64,000 nucleotides of DNA, taken from assembly GCA_002104985.1 (NCBI GenBank), contig MCGO01000023.1, forward strand, positions 124,001 to 188,000, given 5' to 3'. The notes under the pieces were generated by a model. It did not search any database. It saw nothing but the letters and a program-made list of their open reading frames with translations, and had not been told where the DNA came from. Shown here one piece after another: positions 42,198 through 56,800 of this stretch. A program made the translations under genes and the position numbers. Source of the DNA: Rhizoclosmatium globosum (Eukaryota; Chytridiomycota; Chytridiomycetes; Chytridiales; Chytriomycetaceae). The stretch's first letter is position 1. The number at the start of each line of letters is the position of its first letter.

Positions 42198-45100
42198 ATG
42201 ACTTCTGTGCCATCTCCTGCAACGTTAGCCAACAAACTACAAAGCAACATCACGATTGGGTTCATCAACTGGTATTGCTACATGCCCGGAACATGAATGG
42301 TTCCTGGGTGTACGACTACGTTACGACTGTGGGTCCCAGGACTTTCAATCCCAACACGCAACAAACGAATATTTACGTCCAAGACGCGGCGATGGCGGCT
42401 GCTGTCGATGTCATAAACAATAGCCCTGATATATTGCCTTATACTACCGTCAAAATTAAGGTCTTTTCATGATTATGTTGATTTTGTTTATTGACGCGTT
42501 TTTATTTGCAGCGGTTCTCAGATTGCGGATCATATGCCTTCACTGGTTATGCGCCTGGATACGCAATGTCTGTCATGGCTACGGAGATTGGAGAGAAGCA
42601 TACAGACGTTATTGGTGTGACGGGTGTGGAATCATCAATCACTGCGAAAGGAACCGCTGAAGTCTTTGGAAACTATCAGGTACGAATCTTACTCTTGAAT
42701 AAATTATTAACATGTCTCCGCAAAGATTCCGTATTGCGGTGCAATGTCTGCAAGTCCAGTCCTCTCAGACAAAGAAAAATACCCATACTTTTTCCGTGTT
42801 GTGGCTTCATCAGGTCTCGGAAACCACGTTTCCACACTCTTGAAAGCTTGGAACGTTACGCGTATGGCGATTGTAGTTCAGACCGACGACTTGGCTAGCT
42901 CTGCATTTGGGACTGACGTCAGAAAGGCCATGGAAAGACAAAAAATAGACGTCATTGACGTGATTAATATCAAGGCTCCACTTACAAAAGATACAGTCAA
43001 GTTTGTGCTCAGTCGATTTTGAGGGAGATGCTCGCTATATCTACATTGCGCTGCGAATGACTTGTTAAGCAAGTTGTATTTAGTCTTGCTGTTGAAGGGC
43101 TGGTTAATTCAAAACATGTTTATATGGGACTTCAAGGACCCAGCCAGTTCGGAACTGGATTGAATTTATTGCGACCCGAAGGTACAGTTTCCCAAACCTT
43201 CATTGATATTAAGTAAACCATATCCAGTCACTGCGATTGCATTGAACGTAACAAAATGGCAATGCTATCGTCTGGATTCATCGCGTTTACACCTGCCGTC
43301 GCGTCAGGAATTCAAGACAGTTACTGGAAGCAAGCGCTCTATAACAGCTTCGTCTCAATCACCAAGCTTGACAAGACGTTACAAAAGTACTATTTCGCAA
43401 ACCCTTCGGCACTGCTTCGTAATTTTGCAACATCCTCGCGAATTGATTGCACAATGATGTTGTTGTTGGGCATGGATAAAGTAAGTCAAACGCCATAATC
43501 ATAGCGTTTATCTTACTGCTTTGTTTTAGTTCTTGAAACAGAATCCGCAGTTTACGCCACAGCAGCTTGCAAAACGAGAGCTACTGCCGTACCTTAATTA
43601 CACTCGCTTCCTGAACTTGAATTACAAAGGGCTTGTATCAGCGCCAGGTCCTGTGACGCTGAATGAACAAGGAGACTTGGCAATGTGAGTTCTGATCGAC
43701 TCGTCGCATCATGTCGCTAAATTCCCATTAAAGACCATACTATATCCTATGCTATAATTGGAATAACCAAAAAGTTACCTATATTACTGATATAGTAACT
43801 TGTGAGTTGCTTTGCTTTTTGTTTGTGATGTTAAACTTCTGACAGACGTTGGAATAACAACACCAACCGGTGATGGCTTGAGTTTCTTCAATAACACGCC
43901 AGCAATATTTTACGGAGGTATGATTTTATTTGCTCCTTTTTATAATGAGCTTGACAAATTATAGGTTCTAAAATACTACCACCTGATGGTCCCCCTGTGA
44001 TTCAATACAGCCTCTTAACCAACAATTTATACTCTTCTGCAGGTCAAGGTATGCTCACAATGGGTATCATAGGGCTGGCAATCAGTGTATTCTTTGCCAT
44101 TATCTTCATCAAATTTCGAGCCACAAAACAGCTCAAGATGACGTCGGTCCCTGAATGTTTGGTTACAATATTTGGAAGTGGTCTTTGTTATGTCTCTCTA
44201 TTTTTCTATCTACAAGATGTGTCTCAATCCAACTGTATCAACAGAATTTGGCTGGTTTTAGTTGGCTACGTGTTCATGATTGTACCTGTTATCATGAAGA
44301 ATATTCGTTTGTATATTATTTTGAAGTCCAAAACGCGTGTGGATGCAGCTCAACTTACAATGGTTGTGAGGATATTTATGCCTAGGAATTCTGATTCAAA
44401 TCGTAAGTTTATTTCACGTTTCAACAATATCTGATCTTTGAGAAGGCGTTAATGTCGTATTGGCATGCTCAACAAATAACACTCCAAGCAAGATTTACAG
44501 CGATTTGAGCTACTTTTACGCCTGCTCCAGCAGTAACACCTCAAATTCTAGTTCAATTCAGCTTCTTGCTGGATACACCGCAATTATACACGTTCTGCTT
44601 TTCGCCCTGCATTTCTGATGAAAGATGTTGATGCCACATTCAATGAATCTCCAGCCCTCGCATCCATCTTTGCTATTGTGGAATCCTTGTTGCTGTGTTG
44701 AAATTATACCCTCAAACGCAACTCCGAACCTCGATCTTATTCAGTGCATTTGTATCTTCTTGGCAACCACAATCACTCTTTTCCTCTTGTTTGCACAAAA
44801 AGTGTACGATGTTACATTTGAGCATTTGATAGAGAAGGGGTTGATGAAGTTGTCAATCAAGTCGGGTTCTGATAATACAAAAAGCTCGTTTGGGAATCCT
44901 TCGATTAAAAAGTCAGCCATGCTTGCCAGCAATATTGGCGTTGAGCCTGTCACTTTGAAGCGAGACACTGGCAAAAGTGAAATCAATCAATCAATTGGAA
45001 TTGGTTAAAGGAGAGTCCGGCGCTTGTGAGAAATAAAAGCGCCAGAGATCTAGGTAATGACGAATTTAATTGTGTGTAGTTAATAATATACCGTAGTTGG

Positions 45101-45638
45101 AGTCCAAAGATCAAATAGTCAACATGGAACTTGCCTGAGCAAACAAGGAAGTCAGAATGAACTCAGTAAAAAACGTAAGAGGACATGACTTGGTTAAATC
45201 TCACTGATAGATGGTTGCTTGATGACAGACAAGCTCACGCAGCGTCCGGTTCAGTGCAAACCTATGGTATGTGACCTACTTTGATTCATGTTCAACTTAC
45301 TGTTTGAATAGGCAGGAATCAAGATTTTTAGAATTAAGTCTTCTCCTTGGAATTTACTTTGGTCAGTATGGAATGGTGGAGTTTGCTACATGAACCAAGT
45401 CAGGAAAACAACTTGGCTTTCAATTGCAACACTTGGAAAAGTTCACGCAATACCCATAACTTCAACAACAAAAGCCATTCTGAAACAAGGAAAGAATCAA
45501 GTTTCAATATCAGATTCAGTTCGCCGAAGCTTCAAGCTTATATTTGAATTTGACGATGATAAACAAGCACGAACTTTCATTTGTGAGTTTGAAAGCAACA
45601 AGGTACAGCTCCTTGAGAGTATGAAGGTACAAGACTAA
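42198..45638 (+). CDS. Class C (GABA-B/glutamate-type) GPCR, multiply frameshifted
   Basis: An N-terminal ligand-binding domain of the bilobed periplasmic-binding (ANF_receptor) type is spread over several exons: ITIGFI, LLHARNM, AAMAAAVDVIN, TAEVFGNYQ, CGAMSASPVLSD, YPYFFRVVASSGL, ARYIYIALRM and YMGLQGPSQF. Next comes a short linker, then a class C 7TM bundle (TMGIIGLAISVFFAI, FGSGLCYVSLFF, NRIWLVLVGYVFMIVPVIMKNIRLY, a helix before RPAFLMKDVDAT, and ATTITLFLLFAQKVYDV). The region 45250-45638 holds two more exons encoding a beta-rich domain (PWNLLWSV, TTWLSIATLGKVHAI, FKLIFEFDDDKQA) that I assign to the cytosolic tail; it could be a separate gene. At least seven one-base corrections are needed. 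Some early fungi keep such receptors; the ligand is unknown. Confidence 0.62.
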
Positions 45639-45643
45639 TATTG

Positions 45644-46659
45644 TTATGGTTTACGCGCTTCTTTGAATAAAACCTTTTTCAGTCCCTCCACATCTTTAGA
45701 ATTCGCGACCGGAAATTCGTGTGGAAACGGAAGCTTGTGTGGCATATTCTCAGGATTCAATTCAGGCCACCGTGTTGTGATAGCTTTCATGAGACCCTCA
45801 AACAACACTTTTCCCCCTCATCACCGAAATGTACATCGTCGTAGAAAAATTTCTTAACAGAAGATGGATTCCAATCTTTTTGCTTGTATTCTCCATTTGG
45901 AACGAAGAGGTCCCATAGATTCAAGAGCTCGACATTCTCCATTGACTGTTGAAGCGAAGTCACAGTTTCGATACAAGCATCACGGTATATGACAGCATTC
46001 TCAATAAGATACGCCCCGTCTTTCCACGAACGCGTGCTCATTGGAGGAGGAGTCATGACAAGGATTTGGCAGTGGAACAGTATGCTGGATATCGTTCAAA
46101 ATTGACTTTAGGTTCTCCTTATATACATCCAGGTCAACGTGTGTCCAGAACGACGAAATTGAGAAATCATTTGTGCCAATTAGAATAGTGATCAATTTGA
46201 TGCGATTTGGAGGAGATTCGCGAAGGAAGGAAGGGACCAAGTAGCGGAGGTTCCAAGAGTTGAGGGCACTCACGCCTCGATTTACAACATCGGCTTTGCG
46301 GCTGTAAGCGACAGTGAGGCGATTCACCCATCCTCCTGGTTTAATTGCAAACTAAGTGGATGCAAGTTAGGTTGGTTCCTCTTTGGCGCTTCACACTTTA
46401 CATCGGTCAAAGAGTCGCCAAAGAGGTAAATCTGGTCATAACTCAAATCGGGTACGGATTGTAGATGCGATTCGGGTACAGCCTTCACAGGCTCGGAAGT
46501 GTGGCTGATAGCAAGTTGTTAACTCACTGAACCAAGTAAACAGAAGCACTAACAATTGACTTGCGATGATGAAGTTGATGCACTTCGAAGCTGCGAATAC
46601 ACAAATAGTGAAAGGAAAAGGACGGCGGCAAGAACAGTCCAGTTACGAACTGTACTCAT
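45644..46659 (-). CDS. Membrane-anchored SGNH hydrolase (copy 2, frameshifted)
   Basis: Starts MSTVRNW and has a signal anchor (LAAVLFLSLFVYS). Exon 1 ends S-S-S-Q, exon 2 holds D-L-S-Y-D-Q-I-Y-L-F-G-D-S-L-T-D and an intron follows GDSLTD in phase 0, as in the other copies. Exon 3 has G-G-W-V-N-R-L, IGTND and YDDVHF. The catalytic Asp/His pair is in DDVHF (Gly replaced by Asp). Two frame breaks, one near 46075 and one at the G4 tract near 45820, where a missing base restores G-K-V-L-F-E-G. The upstream copy is 40 bp away on the same strand (tandem pair). Confidence 0.72.
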
Positions 46660-46698
46660 TTTGAAGATGAAATTGAATGATCCCCTTTATTTACAACG

Positions 46699-47693
46699 CT
46701 ATTCTTTCCGTGCTTCTTGGAATAATATCTTCTTCAGTCCCTCCACGTCATTACTTGTCGCATTCGGATACGTATTTGGAGGTGGGAACATATCTGGCAT
46801 CGTTTCTGGATTCAACTCTGGCCATTGGGAAACAATCGTCTTCATCACATTGGCAAACACGAGATTGTGCCCTTCGATGCCAAAATGAAGTTCGTCTTCA
46901 AAGAAATGGCTTATCGAAGCAGGATCCCAATCCGCGTTTGTGTATGCCTTGCTCGGAACAAAGACATTCCACAGATTCAAGAGCGTTACGTTGGGCATTT
47001 CGGCTTGGAGAGCAGTGACAGTTTGGATACATGCGTCTCGATAATTAACTGCATTCTCGATCAAGTACGCACCGTCATTCCAGTCGCGCGCGCTCATTGG
47101 TGGAGGTGTCATGACCAACACTTTGGCATTTGGCACTTTATGTGAGATTTCATTCAGGATAACCTTCAGATTCTCCTTGTAAACTTCAAGATTGACGTGG
47201 GTCCAGTAATCTGGTACTGCATAATCGTTTGTTCCAATTAGAATTGTAATCAATCGAATTCGGTTCGCTGGAGTCTCTTGAAGAATGGACGGAAGCATGT
47301 ATCGCAGGTTCCAGGAGTTGGAAGCTGTGACACCACGAAACTTAACATCGAATTTGCGACCGAAAGCTGTAACAAGTTGGAGTCCCCAACCTCCAGGTCT
47401 CATACTGAACTGATTTGGTTTGTTTCGATATCAGTGCTGATAGCAAGGTATTCAACATACATCCGTCAATGAATCTCCAAGTAAAATAACTTGATCGAAA
47501 CTCATGTCTGGAATAGGACTTGGTGGGGGATTGTGGCTGTTGAGGCATGCATTGGTTCAAACAATGTTCAGTCACACCAATAATCACCCACTGTTTAGAG
47601 CCATAGGAAACAGTCGGAAGTCGATTTGTCAAAGTTAAGAGGCACAGAAGAAGCGCTGAAGCCAGAATCACAATGCTGCGTGCCTTGGTCATT
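46699..47693 (-). CDS. Membrane-anchored SGNH hydrolase (copy 3, intact)
   Basis: Three exons and two introns: exon 1 codes for a signal anchor (IVILASALLLCLLTLTN), then a 54-nt intron with donor GTGGGT and acceptor CAACAG in phase 2; exon 2 ends GDSLTD; a phase-0 intron leads to F-S-M-R-P-G-G-W-G-L-Q-L. The start at 47693 (MTKARS) puts the anchor at the N-terminus; a Met 12 codons upstream is also in frame. The Ser (GDS), Gly, Asn (GTND) and Asp-x-x-His (DELHF) blocks are present, with Glu for the usual Gly in DGxHF. About 280 residues, no frameshift. Type II lumenal/extracellular esterase is the likely role. Confidence 0.82.
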
Positions 47694-47898
47694 GTTGGGA
47701 AAGGGTGGAGGTGATTTCGTTCAGGCAAAACCCTGAAGGCAAAGCGTTGGTCACGCGGATTTCACCACCCTGATTAATCGTTTGCAAATAAACTATTAAT
47801 GTAACTTAATTCGTGTCTGCATATCTACGTAAATACTTCTTCGTTCTCAAATCTGGATCTGACAAACTGAACGTGAAAAACAAACATTGTCCTCCAAC

Positions 47899-50800
47899 AT
47901 GAATCAAGAAGCTGGGTCCTTCACGCCCAAGCGAACGCTGATGGACTGGGATTTAATATCCCGCATTAACATTGATCGCATGCTGAAGGTGTGTGGGCAG
48001 GTATTCGTTGATGCTTTTCTGAAATTCGATCAAACAGAATGAGGCCAAACTGGATGAAGAACTCGAATCTCTCTATCCACTTTTCGTCTCTGCCAAAATA
48101 ACTGAAGAAGATGCGCGTGCAACTCCGGAGTCTCTGGTCAAACTGTTTCGATTGAGCCAGTTTGTGATGGAGTGAGTCTGCATTGAATCCTAGGTCGCAG
48201 CATCCATCTTATTGCGTTTATTAGGCTTAAAAACATGTTTCTGGAGGGTGCTGAGAATCAGATTGAAAAGCTGGAAGTGAGTGTGTATAGTTGGCTAAAC
48301 ACTTTATCCCAACCTCTCTCTGCCCAGGAAACCATCAAATTGCAGGACACTGAAATATCCAAGCTAAAAAGCAGAGCTGGAGCTACGCCGTCAGCTGGTA
48401 TGGCTCTGAGTCCCTCAATCTCGTCTAACAGTGCATTCCATCACCATTCAGAACTGCGAATGCTCCGACAAGAAAATCTGGATCTCGAACGCAGAAACGA
48501 TCTACTCACGCGGGATCTTCAGCGTTTGGAAGAAAACTTGGCCAAAGAAGTCAAATATGGCCAGGAAGTTGGAGCGGCATTATCGGAGGAAAAGGCGCGT
48601 TATATGACACTGTCGGAAACAACCAGGGAGCTTCAAAACGAAATGAAGGAACGTGAGGTCAGATGGTCAGTCAGAGGCATCGACTGTTGAGCAAGAATAT
48701 TGAAGAGGAAGAGTTTCGCGCTCAGTTGAAGGTAAAGATTCACGTTACTGTCGAATTATTGCTCATATGAAGAGTTGTAGGACAAGAATCTTGAAATCAA
48801 CAAATATCTGTCGGAAATCAAAGCATTGACAACCCAAAACTCCCAACTCTCGGCTGAAGTAGACACGATTGGCCAAGAACTCGAAGCAACAGTCAATGAA
48901 ATCGAAAGGTCAGTTTTACTGGCACATTGTTTGAAACTGACGTCTTAGCGTAGAAATGCGATCGAAATGGATGAGATGCACGAAATCATCAAAAACAACG
49001 ACATCCTCCTCGAACAAGTGACAGAAGAACGCGATACAATGAAAATTAAGGTGGAGGAGCTGCATGACCGTTTGCAAGTCCGAGGTTTGCGATTGTCGCG
49101 AAAGTGTCACAGTGAACTAACAATGAACCGTGTAGATGCCCAAACCGATGAAACGATTGACGCTCTCAACAAAGATATAGAATATCTGAAAGTGAGATTA
49201 GGGAGTTTATCTTTGTGAGGTTAACTGTATCGAATGTAGAAACTCGTCGCCGAAGCTAATGCCGCAAATATCTCGTACCGAAACCAAGTGGAGCATATGA
49301 CTGAAGAGCTGGGAAGTATGAAGCGATCCTCGATTGTCGCAAACGAAGATGCGTTGCATTTGGAGATTCGGGAAAAAGGTCGGCAGTCACTTTCACTGCA
49401 TCCACCATCCAACCTTTCTTAAATTATTTACGTTTATAGAGGAAATCATAGCCAATCTAAGACTCAAGCTTGAAGAATCGTATAAGGACTTCCAAGTTCT
49501 CAGTCTTGATTGGGACCGAATTGATTCCCTCGTCAAGGATAAAGCTGGCGGCGAGATTGAAGGACTGCGATCGCAAGCTGCATTAGCTGCGCGACTACGT
49601 GAAAAGATTGATTTATTCAAGGCGAGACACAATTCGGACGCTGAGAAGATGAAAGAGCTGCAAAATCAGGTTGAGGAAAAGGAGACTGAGTTGGTTGGAC
49701 TGCGTCACCGAATGGAAGCATATGAAAAAGGTAATTCCATCACCTGAAATACGATACCGCTAACTCATGCAAATTAGGCGTGTTTGGTTTGAAAGAATCG
49801 ATTCGGGAGTCAAAACAACTGAAGCTGGAAAAGAGCATTCGTGACAAAGAAATCGCGACTCTGGCAAAGAAAATCAATGATTTCGAAATCCAAGTTTCAG
49901 ACTTTGTTGAAGAGAACGAGGAACTTCGGGCTCGTCTCGGCATTAAATCTGGAACAAAAATTGACCTGAGCAACGTTCAATCTCTCAAATCAGTCGAATT
50001 GGTGAGATGATTGATAGCCTTTGAGTTTCGCTGATGATTTGATATAGGAAAAAGCGAAAGGGTTGGTGATTGCTCTGAAGAAAGAAATCGATGCTTTGGA
50101 GCAAGAAAGACTGAAGTTGAAAGAACAACTTCGCCTTCAGGCTCTTAATCGCGGTGAAAGAGCTGTCGCAATGGGGTTGGGCGTTGAAGAGCTGACAGCA
50201 GTTGAGGAGTATGCTGCGAAACTCCGCGGAAGTGACGAAAGTGGACCAGCAGACATTCGTTCGGGTTTGTTTCTTTGAGCGGTGACAACCAGTTCCTAAC
50301 ATCGAAATTGCAGCGAAAGCTTCGCGTCCTGTCTTGAACAATGCGCAGTTGGAGAAACTTACGATTGAGTTGGAACGAGTCCATGTGGAAGCTGCTGAAG
50401 CCCGTGAAAAGTGTGAATCGGCAGATGTAACTCATTATACGTTTGTTTTAGATTATTACTTACGGTCGAATAGAAAGAGCTTCGTCGCGTCCAAGCTGAA
50501 AATCGTGCTCTCGAAGCTGTTGTGAAGGAAGTTTCCGTCACATTGATTCAAACGCGTGGAATGAATGGCTCTCCTATGCCTCAAGAAAAGTCCAAAACCG
50601 GAGATGCAAACGCGTCGCCAGCGAAATTCCCTGTCATCGAGAAACTTCTTAAAATACTTGAGAAAAAGCGCCACAAGGACCTCAGTAATGACTTATATGG
50701 CAATGAGAACGTTGAAGAGCATATCATTCAAGTGAATCAAACGCTGCGAGAGGAACTATTGGCGATGAACATTCGAATTAAAGACTTGGAATCACAAGTT

Positions 50801-53800
50801 GAGTCGACGCAGAAGTTGGCTGAAAACTCTCAACGTAGTGCTGAGGCCTTGCGACTGCGGGCTATGCGAGCACGGGGTAAAGTTCTGGAGCTTCCAACAG
50901 AATTGTTACTTGGATCAGTTCATGATTACAGTTCCGTCGTTGAGCAGTTGGTTGAGTGCTTGATGGAAATGCAGGTTAAGGACAAGGAGCTGAGAGAAGC
51001 TAGAGCGTCTTTGGAAAAGTTCGAAGTAAGTTGAAAATCTGGCGATAATTGTTTGCTAATCCAACTCAGTCGAATTATGCGTCCTTGGCTGGAAAGCAGC
51101 GACACTTATACCGTGATTACCACATCTGCAAAAAAGAATCCGCTGCTCAAGTCGATAAACTTAAAGAAGAAGTCCGAGATGCTGAAATCGACCGTGACAG
51201 TTACAAAATACGTGTTGAAGAACTTGAAGAGTTGTTAAAAGCCATTCACGAACGAACAGAGTGGACACATACCCAGCGATCTCTTGTTGAAAGCCAAAGA
51301 AATGTCGCTGTTTTGAGGGTCAACGAAATGAACTTGAAGCGAAAGTACATGGCTGCAGCAGACCTGGAAGCTACTATGCGGAAAGAGAATTCGAAACTGA
51401 AAGCCGATTTGATGGCAATGGATCGAGTGGCTCGTGAAACTATCAGTCGTCTGCAGATATCGAAAAGTGAAACCTTACGTCGAGTCGATATATTATCTTT
51501 AGCAGTTGAGAACTCGGTTCCAAAACAAGACTTTCAACTGTTGCAAAATAAGTTAGACTTGTATGTTTCGAAGACGAAGGTGCTTTTGGACCGTGAGCAA
51601 ACTTGGATTGCAGATAGAGAGAAACGAGAATCAGACTCGAGAAGTTTGACTTTAGCAAACGAACGCATAAAAATGCTCGAACTTGATTTATACGAGGCCC
51701 AAAAAACCGTATCTGGCGTCCAACAGTCCCTGAAACAACTGGAGAGTGTTCGGGTAAGATGTGTTTAGCTACATATCCTTTACCTCATACCGTTTGATTA
51801 GACTGATATCCAGGCAAAGGCTCAGCTTTCTGAAGCTCACGAAAAGTTGATCAAATTGGAAGTGGCTCAAGATGTTATGCTGAAACGTTCAGAGCTTTCA
51901 GAAGGAAAGTGCAGGTCATTGGAAGCCGCTGAAGCTCAATTGAAAGACCGACTACACAGCTTGGAACAATCATATATGGAGGCTGCCGAAGATAATCTGA
52001 GACTCAAAGAGTGTGAAGTAGAACTCCGAAATGCTTTGGAAGGAGCTATATCACGCGAGGACTATGATCAGGTGGTGAAAGAACATAAAGAACAGGCAGA
52101 GGGTATAACTAAGTTAAGCTCGGAGATCTTGAAATGTAGGACTCTCTGTTTATGTGACACGGTGCTAATATCATTTCCAAAGACAAAGAATTGGCAGATA
52201 TTTCGTCCACTCAAACTGCTGATTTACTGCATCTTCGGTCGCAAGATGAAAAAGAGAAAGCCATTCTCCGTGCAACAATCCAAGAGTTACAAATGGAAGG
52301 AGATGAAAAGCTGTTAATCGGGAAGTTGCATCACCATATTCTCGCACTGCAAATGAGTGAATCAAGCGTCGTCCGGAAACTTGAAAATCAACAGACGAAG
52401 TGCTTACGGCTGGAGAATCGTGTTGTTAAGCTGGAACGAGCTGTCGATGAACGAGATGCAAACTTGTTTCAAGTCAAAATAGATTCTCGAAATAGTTTGA
52501 GACTGTTGCAAAAGGCCGTGAGTAATATGAGAACGAGAATTGCGGGACATGTAACGCTTGAAAAACATGAGGTAGGAATCAAAAGCATGATTTTTATTAA
52601 TGCTCATTTCAGCGTACTTGTGCTTTAGTTCAAAGCCTGGATACACGGAAGAAAGAAATGGAAGAGGATTACAGACATTGAGGCTCATCAGAAAAGCTTA
52701 GAGGGTAAATATTGACCTGCAAGTTCTCAACATCTAACACTACGTCTAGATACAATCGCAGAGCAGAAGCTCAGTTTACAGGCATGGATGAGCTGATAGA
52801 CTCCCTCAAAGACAATTCAGCTGCATCTGAGAGAATTATTTCATGGCAATCGCGGATGGCTACGCTTCAGATTGCGAACTTACGGCTTTCACGAGATGTA
52901 GATTTCCAGAAACAGGGAAAACTCAGTGCGGAAGCAAATCTCGCGGACCACATGGATCGAGTGCGACTACTGGAAGACCAACTTTGCGCAGCTCAAATCG
53001 ATGTAGACGACAAACAACTTGAATGGGAAAGGCGACAAGAAGATATGGAGAATATTATCTCGCAGTTAGAAGCTGAACGAGAACAGATTTTCCACGCTGC
53101 CTCGTTGGCTGATGTGAGTTTCTTCCACTAAATATGCAGAATTAACATATATTTTGTTTCCAGCTCAAACATGCCCTTCCGGACAGAAGTCTTCCTGTTA
53201 GTCATCAACTTGAAGCCGCCTTACGAATGCTTGTTGAACGCAGTCGGCTTCTAACTGCGCAGGAAATCAAAATATCAGGGCTCGAAACCAAAATAGAAAA
53301 GTTAAAGAGCAAACTAACCGAGGCCAACGATCGAATGGTGCAAAAAGAAGCTCGTATAACAGAGCTGAGGATCGACGTTGCACGAAACGATCTTCGTGAA
53401 GGTGAAGGTTTCACAGAATACGACAACAAAACTCGACAAATGGTCAGAAGACGGGAAGGAGAAGCAATGAAAAGCGCGCAAGATGTTATTCAGTCCCTGC
53501 AACGACAGTTGGCGAAAAAAGATGAACTCGTGGAAAGATATCGCGAAATGATCAAGGATCATCGGAAGGAGACGAATGCCAGAGAACAGGCATGTTTTTA
53601 CTTAGGGTTGCGTCAAAGCTAACAAAGAAACCAGAGTGAACAAAATGAAATCCGCAACCTCACGGAGGTCATCAACAATTTGAACGATCGCCAAGTGAAT
53701 AAGCTACGGAATCCACACGAAGTGCCTCAACAACTTCTTTCAAACAGCAAAGACATGTGAGTTGTATCTACCAATTATAATGAGTGCTATATTGTCTCCA

Positions 53801-56800
53801 GGGAAAGCCATACTGAAGCATTACAAGAGCTTGAATCAATGCTGAAAACAAAGGTTTGTTCACGGTCTGGATATGAAAGGATTATTTGACCGCGAAAACA
53901 GGACGAAGAGCTGTCTAACCTTCGTTCAAAATACTCGGCCTTGAAGGAAACGCACAAGCATCACTTAGAAACTTCGGAAACAGAAATACATCACCTGCGA
54001 CACGAGCTTTCCATCCGAAATGCATCGCATCATGAATACGAAACCGAAATTGAAGCTTTGAAGCGTAACTTGCACCTAAACGAGAAGGAACTGGCGCTAG
54101 CCGCGGAAGCAGCGGAAGAGATTCAGCGATCACGAGGTTTACAAGACCACGTTTCCAAGCTGAATCGAGAGCTTCACAAACGAGACGCCAAAATCGCCAA
54201 TATGAAAGAAGCTATTGAACAGCTAAAAGAAGCTCTTATCAAGACAGCTGAAGGGGCTGCCGAGGCTAAGATTCGGGAAAGCAACGAAAAGTACGAATCT
54301 AATTCGTTTTATTTTGGTTTCTAAATCTTGAATGTAGTTTGGCCGCTTCTGCTGATCAACACGGTTTGGGTGACTCCAAACGAATCTCGCAGTTGGAATC
54401 CAAAATTGACAAGTACGTTCGCTAAGAAACGCTTCAATGCTAACTACAAATAGGATGACAAAAACAATTCAATCGCATAAGAAAGCGGAGAAAGAGTTCC
54501 AAGATACTGTGCTGAAGATAACTTTTGAGCTTGGTGAGGTGTTGTTTGGCGTCAAGTTAAACTGACGGCATATTTTTCTGAAGATAAAAAGGAGCGACTT
54601 GTGGAGAAATTACAGGAGCAGTATAAAGACGCTCAAAAGCTCTCCGAAAAGCACTCGTTGCAGATTCTTCGCGTGGCAAAGACAAGGACTCACATTCGCG
54701 TTCAGGATCTTCAAGACGCCATGCAGATGGAGATGATGACGGTGGCCATCATGATAAAGGAAAACGTTTCGCAAAGCTATTGGAAGAAGAGAAGAAAAAT
54801 GCGGCTGAAGCGGCAAAAGAACGCTGGGAGGCGGAGAAGAAAATGCAGAAACGGGTCGACACGATGAAGTCCAAGCTGAATGAGAAGGTATTGTAATTTC
54901 TTCTCAAAACTGAGCTAAGTAAAAGTCAGACTCAAGAGCTCTCTGAAATGGCTTCCCGGGAAAAGTCACTGAAAGATTCCATCGCTCGACTCCAAGCTGA
55001 CAACTCAAAACTCCAAAAGAAGTTACAAACTCTTTCTGGACTTCCTGCCGCCGCCGTGGCTGCGATGGATGCTCAACAGCAACTTCACCGCCGCGAACAA
55101 CAACGAAACAGCGACACAAGTTCTGGCTGGCGAGAATCTGAAACAAGCAGCGGAAGCAGACCAAGTGACGCAACCACCTCTACAACAACAACATCATCGA
55201 CCTCAGTCAGCGAAGAGAGTGTTTTCCTTTCTCCAGATGATCCTGATCTCACCCCCGAAGAAGCCCTCCTCCGTCGTCGACTCATTAAAACACTACACGA
55301 ACTCGATAAAGTTCAACGAGAGAACGAAGAGCTCGCCAAAGACGTTGATAAATGGAAACGGAAGGCAGAAGTCGAGCGTTTGAAGGAAGTCAAAGAATTG
55401 AAGCGCGAAAACAAGAAACTGAAGGCGGAGATTGAAGAACTTGAGAGTGATGGGTCTCGCACATCAAAGAGTACTACAGAAGCAGATGATGAGGACAGTT
55501 ACTCAGATAGCAGTAGTAGTGAATCTGGGAAGAAGAGCAAGAAGTCTCCTGTGAAAGTGGTTACGGGAGGTTTTGATAGAACTGCAAAGCCAGGCGAAAA
55601 GTCAGCGCACTTGGTGCCTGTCCTAGAATCTAGAATCAAGGACTTGATGCAAAGGATTCAAGAGATTGACGACAAAAAGTTTAAAGTGGAGCAAGATCTT
55701 GTGGAAGTCAAATTCGATAAGGAGAAAGCCATAGCTGAGGCGGAAAGACAAGAGCGACGTGTTGCGGATATGGAAGATGCATTGAAAGCACAGGCGGAAC
55801 TTGCCGCTGCACGAAACGCCAAACGTGCCACGAATGACATTCCAGGTCTGAATATCACGTATACGCAACTTCGGACATCGACTGCAAGACTTCTGGCCAA
55901 CAAATCGAGGGATGAACTTGCTGTCGTTATTGATCACCTCTCAAGTGCAGCCGAGAAGCTCAAGATTGAAAACGAGCAGTTTAAAAAGGGGTCAGGCGGA
56001 GGAATCAGTAACTTGAAGTACATGGAAATGACCAAGGAGATTAAGCAGTTACGGAAGAGAAGGCCGAAGCCATTGAAATTGCAAAAGCCAAGGCCGTATC
56101 AGATGCGCAAGCGCACAAGTAAGTCTCCTTTCGAAATGATTTTGATTATCTTCCCTGACGATTTTTTTCACAGAGTTGAAGATGAAAACAACAAGCTGAG
56201 GATGCAAGCAAAGAAGGATACTGAGAAAATCAAGAAACTCATCCAGCAAGTCAAAGAGCTTCAGATAGAAAACGAAGGATTGATGAAGGAGGCGTCCCTC
56301 TTGAGGCGTCGTCAAGGAGGAGGACAATCAGATGAAGGCTCGGATCGGGCTGACTCACCAGACTCTGACAGCTACAGACAAGAAGAAAGAGCCAGACGAT
56401 CGAAAGATGCAGAAACTATTGCTCATTTGGTAAGTGTAGCGTCAAATTGATTTCGTCCTTGAGACTAATTTGTTGTCTGTTTGTAGAAGGGGAAACTGGC
56501 GGAGAAGGACGAAGTCATCAGGACACTTTCTGGGTCAGATGCAAAGGGAGAGAGCCCAGGAGATGTTCGAAAGCTTCGTCGTGAGGTTTGTGCTCCCTTA
56601 ACCCCATAATTGTTGATCATTAATCATGTGATTTCCAGATGGAAATGTGGCGTGCTCAATGTGAACAAGTGAAAGAGCAGTTGGCGCAGTACCTGAAAGC
56701 AGATGGAGTAGATGATGACGGATATAGAGCGAGTACTAGAGCAGAAGCGAATAAGGCGGAGATGCGTGGAGGGTTGGGCGAGGTTGTTGTTGAACGAAAT

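Noticed and set aside
14014..45638. Programmed ribosomal frameshifting as the reason for the many frame breaks
   Set aside because: The breaks lack a slippery heptamer plus downstream structure and occur in unrelated genes; homopolymer error explains them more simply.
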